Below are positions 6,316-6,865 of a DNA stretch of 6,865 bases, piece after piece. Source of the stretch: Phenylobacterium sp. (GTDB taxonomy: Bacteria; Pseudomonadota; Alphaproteobacteria; Caulobacterales; Caulobacteraceae); assembly GCA_028698405.1 (NCBI GenBank), contig JAQVDF010000110.1, positions 1 to 6,865 of the forward strand, read 5' to 3'. Below the pieces are notes generated by a model that was not told the origin of the DNA, did not search any database, and saw nothing but the letters and a program-made list of their open reading frames with translations. Positions within the stretch are counted from its first letter, which is position 1, and each line of letters starts with the position of its first letter. A program made the translations under genes and the position numbers.

Positions 6316-6370
6316 GTTCGAACTCGCGCGCACCATAGCGCCCGGCGCCCCAAGGACAAGGGTTTCGAAC
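6316..6370. promoter_or_regulatory. Pair of TTCGAAC palindromes flanking the array promoter
   Basis: GTTCGAAC (6316-6323), a perfect 8-bp palindrome, lies near the predicted transcription start. A second copy, TTTCGAAC (6363-6370), lies just upstream of the -35 box, 47 bp away. A third TTCGAA is at 2438-2443 in front of another paralogue. The layout would suit a repressor binding both sides of the promoter, but no regulator gene is in the window. Confidence 0.3.
6332..6359 (-). promoter_or_regulatory. Probable sigma70-type promoter for the 5067-6296 gene
   Basis: On the minus strand TTGTCC (6354-6359) is followed after 16 bases by TATGGT (6332-6337). The latter sits inside GCTATGGT, which partly matches the alphaproteobacterial -10 form GCTANAWC. 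It lies in the 88-bp gap between the small membrane protein gene and the first dehydrogenase, giving an expected leader of about 30 nt. Position and spacing are good; the -10 has two mismatches to TATAAT. Confidence 0.5.
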
Positions 6371-6384
6371 GGGTGTTTGAGGTC

Positions 6385-6588
6385 TCAGCGGCCGGTCGTC
6401 ACGCCCAGCAGGTTGACCAGGTGGACCAGCAGCAGCACCGCCAGGGCGGCGCTGGTCAGCATCAGCCCGCGCCAGGGGATCAGCCGCGGACCGCGCATCG
6501 GATCGGGCTTGCGCGCGCCGCGCCAACCGCTGAACAGGGCGACCAGGGCGGCGGCGGCGAGCAGGACGGCGGTCAGTTCGATCCCCAT
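6385..6588 (-). CDS. Small two-helix inner-membrane protein, function unknown
   Basis: This 67-residue protein has two hydrophobic segments, about residues 4-22 and 41-63, joined by a basic loop (23-40: six Arg/Lys, core RGPRLIPWR). By the positive-inside rule the loop should be cytoplasmic and both termini periplasmic. There is no lipobox or catalytic motif. An AGGGGG stretch lies a few bases upstream of the ATG, and the frame ends at a TGA at 6385-6387. The clean two-helix layout and the proline/arginine hairpin loop argue for a real gene and not a chance frame in GC-rich DNA. I believe similar short hypothetical proteins occur in Caulobacterales, but that is recall only. It is divergent from the podJ-like gene across 232 bp and upstream of the dehydrogenase array, from which it is separated by a likely promoter. 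Confidence 0.72.
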   Translation of the reverse strand: MGIELTAVLLAAAALVALFSGWRGARKPDPMRGPRLIPWRGLMLTSAALAVLLLVHLVNLLGVTTGR

Positions 6589-6611
6589 GCCGCCCCCTAA
6601 CCCGGCCCGGC

Positions 6612-6629
6612 GCGGCTTCCAAGAGCCGC
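6612..6629. other. 6-bp stem-loop upstream of the small membrane protein gene
   Basis: GCGGCT and AGCCGC pair perfectly around a six-base loop, 23 bases upstream of the minus-strand ATG at 6588. It would lie in the 5' leader of that gene if transcription starts farther upstream. No promoter for the small gene could be identified with confidence. Confidence 0.3.
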
Positions 6630-6654
6630 CTGGGAAGGCCCGCCCCGCGCGCGT

Positions 6655-6669
6655 TTAACCTTTCATTGA
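6655..6669. promoter_or_regulatory. CtrA-like binding site
   Basis: TTAA, seven bases, TTGA: one mismatch from the CtrA consensus TTAA-N7-TTAA. The second half-site overlaps TTGACC (6666-6671), a plausible plus-strand -35 element, a common arrangement for CtrA-regulated promoters. It lies 152 bp before the podJ-like ATG and could also affect the divergent small gene. Confidence 0.45.
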
Positions 6670-6715
6670 CCCTATCGTCCGAAGGCTGGAGACAGCCCAC
6701 CCGGACGCCGCGCCG

Positions 6716-6724
6716 TCATCCACA
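6716..6724 (+). promoter_or_regulatory. DnaA-box-like site
   Basis: TCATCCACA differs at one base from the DnaA box TTATCCACA. It lies 96 bp upstream of the podJ-like start. As I recall, podJ is a direct DnaA target in Caulobacter crescentus. A single 9-mer with one mismatch is weak evidence alone; the context raises it. Confidence 0.4.
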
Positions 6725-6737
6725 GGTGATCGCCGTG

Positions 6738-6755
6738 GACGCAATATCTTGCGTC
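6738..6755. promoter_or_regulatory. Perfect 7-4-7 dyad in the podJ upstream region
   Basis: GACGCAA-TATC-TTGCGTC is a perfect inverted repeat 65 bp before the ATG. The size and spacing fit the operator of a dimeric helix-turn-helix regulator, or a hairpin in the leader if transcription starts upstream. No cognate factor can be named. Confidence 0.45.
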
Positions 6756-6776
6756 TTGGTCGCGTTTACACCCCAG

Positions 6777-6817
6777 GAATCGGTGGATAGCGTCGAGACT
6801 GGGGTTGGAGACGATTC
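6777..6817. promoter_or_regulatory. Two GANTC sites before the podJ-like gene
   Basis: GAATC (6777-6781) and GATTC (6813-6817) match the CcrM methylation motif GANTC. The second lies between the Shine-Dalgarno and the ATG. By eye I found only a few other GANTC sites in the window (such as 274-278, 2745-2749 and 3750-3754), so two within 41 bp stand out. GANTC in promoters marks GcrA/CcrM-dependent cell-cycle genes in Caulobacter. Confidence 0.5.
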
Positions 6818-6820
6818 GAT

Positions 6821-6865
6821 ATGACGGCGGGGGCGCCCTGGAGCGTGAAGGGGATCGATCCGAAG
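6821..6865 (+). CDS. podJ: Probable polar organiser PodJ, N-terminus only
   Basis: Only 15 codons lie in the window, reading MTAGAPWSVKGIDPK without a stop at the right edge. From memory this closely matches the N-terminus of Caulobacter PodJ and related Sel1-repeat/coiled-coil proteins, in which WSVKGIDP(K/R)ARE opens a conserved segment. PodJ localises to the new cell pole and organises pilus, holdfast and chemotaxis machinery there. GGAG at 6807-6810, ten bases before the ATG, is the likely ribosome binding site. The upstream DNA carries CtrA-like, DnaA-like and GANTC motifs, fitting the cell-cycle control known for podJ in Caulobacter crescentus. The alternative is another alphaproteobacterial Sel1-repeat protein with the same N-terminal segment. 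The call rests on a very short match plus context. Confidence 0.6.
   Translation, partial: MTAGAPWSVKGIDPK

Noticed and set aside
4092..6338. A 748-codon open frame on the plus strand spanning the antisense of two dehydrogenase genes
   Set aside because: It is the complement-frame shadow of GC-rich coding DNA. The same antisense frame is open opposite the other paralogues (90-1136, 1408-2478, 2659-3717), its translation is low-complexity Ala/Arg/Gly/Leu/Val, and the minus-strand frames show clear family motifs.
6297..6359. 21-residue N-terminal extension of the 5067-6296 gene from the ATG at 6357-6359
   Set aside because: It would cover the likely promoter and ribosome binding site and has no counterpart in the four paralogues, which all begin MADFGG.
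6229..6658. Plus-strand open frames over the small membrane protein gene and its upstream spacer
   Set aside because: Their translations are low-complexity (Gln/Gly/Ala or Arg/Pro-rich) with no domain or helix pattern, and they oppose the more protein-like minus-strand gene.
6749..6793. Sigma70 promoter for podJ using TTGCGT, TTGGTC or TTTACA as -35
   Set aside because: None has a convincing -10 partner at proper spacing; the best pair, TTTACA (6765-6770) with TAGCGT (6788-6793), is too weak to call.

Overview
The window comes from a high-GC alphaproteobacterium, most likely a member of the Caulobacteraceae (Caulobacter, Phenylobacterium or a close relative). The reasons are the partial gene at the right edge, whose first 15 residues match my memory of the N-terminus of the polar organiser PodJ, and CtrA-like, DnaA-like and GANTC (CcrM methylation) motifs clustered in the 232 bp in front of it. 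The organism is an inference from composition and recall; no search was run.

Nearly all of the window (1-6296) is a head-to-tail array of five paralogous acyl-CoA dehydrogenase genes, all on the minus strand and so transcribed right to left: 5067-6296, 3837-5054, 2491-3687, 1240-2436, and 1-1130 (cut by the left edge). All five proteins start MADFGG, are about 400 residues long, and share the FAD/substrate loop WCQG(Y/F)SEPG(A/S)GSD. All keep a Glu-Arg pair in the motif LLQ(H/F/Y)ER, at the place where isovaleryl-CoA and long-chain acyl-CoA dehydrogenases carry their catalytic base. The C-terminal Glu used by medium-chain enzymes is absent. They most resemble the pimeloyl-CoA dehydrogenase large subunit (PimC) and actinobacterial FadE type. 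Two subtypes are visible: 3837-5054 with 5067-6296 (C-terminal SIEGGTSE motif), and 1240-2436 with 2491-3687 (KATTIF motif). The leftmost gene looks intermediate between them.

Transcription probably runs as two units. The first starts from a sigma70-like promoter at 6332-6359 and covers the genes at 5067-6296 and 3837-5054, which are 12 bp apart with a Shine-Dalgarno sequence inside the upstream stop codon. A GC-rich hairpin (3796-3817) and a new -10 box (3723-3728) then precede the second unit of three genes. A strong 13-bp-stem hairpin lies between the last two genes.

Right of the array are a 67-residue two-helix membrane protein gene (6385-6588, minus) and, divergently, the start of the podJ-like gene (6821 onward, plus). 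The enzymes would carry out the first oxidation of beta-oxidation-like degradation of several related acyl-CoAs. The substrates cannot be read from the sequence, and no electron-transfer flavoprotein, CoA ligase, hydratase or thiolase gene is in view. No RNA genes, mobile elements or CRISPR arrays were seen, and no gene-free stretch exceeds 300 bases.
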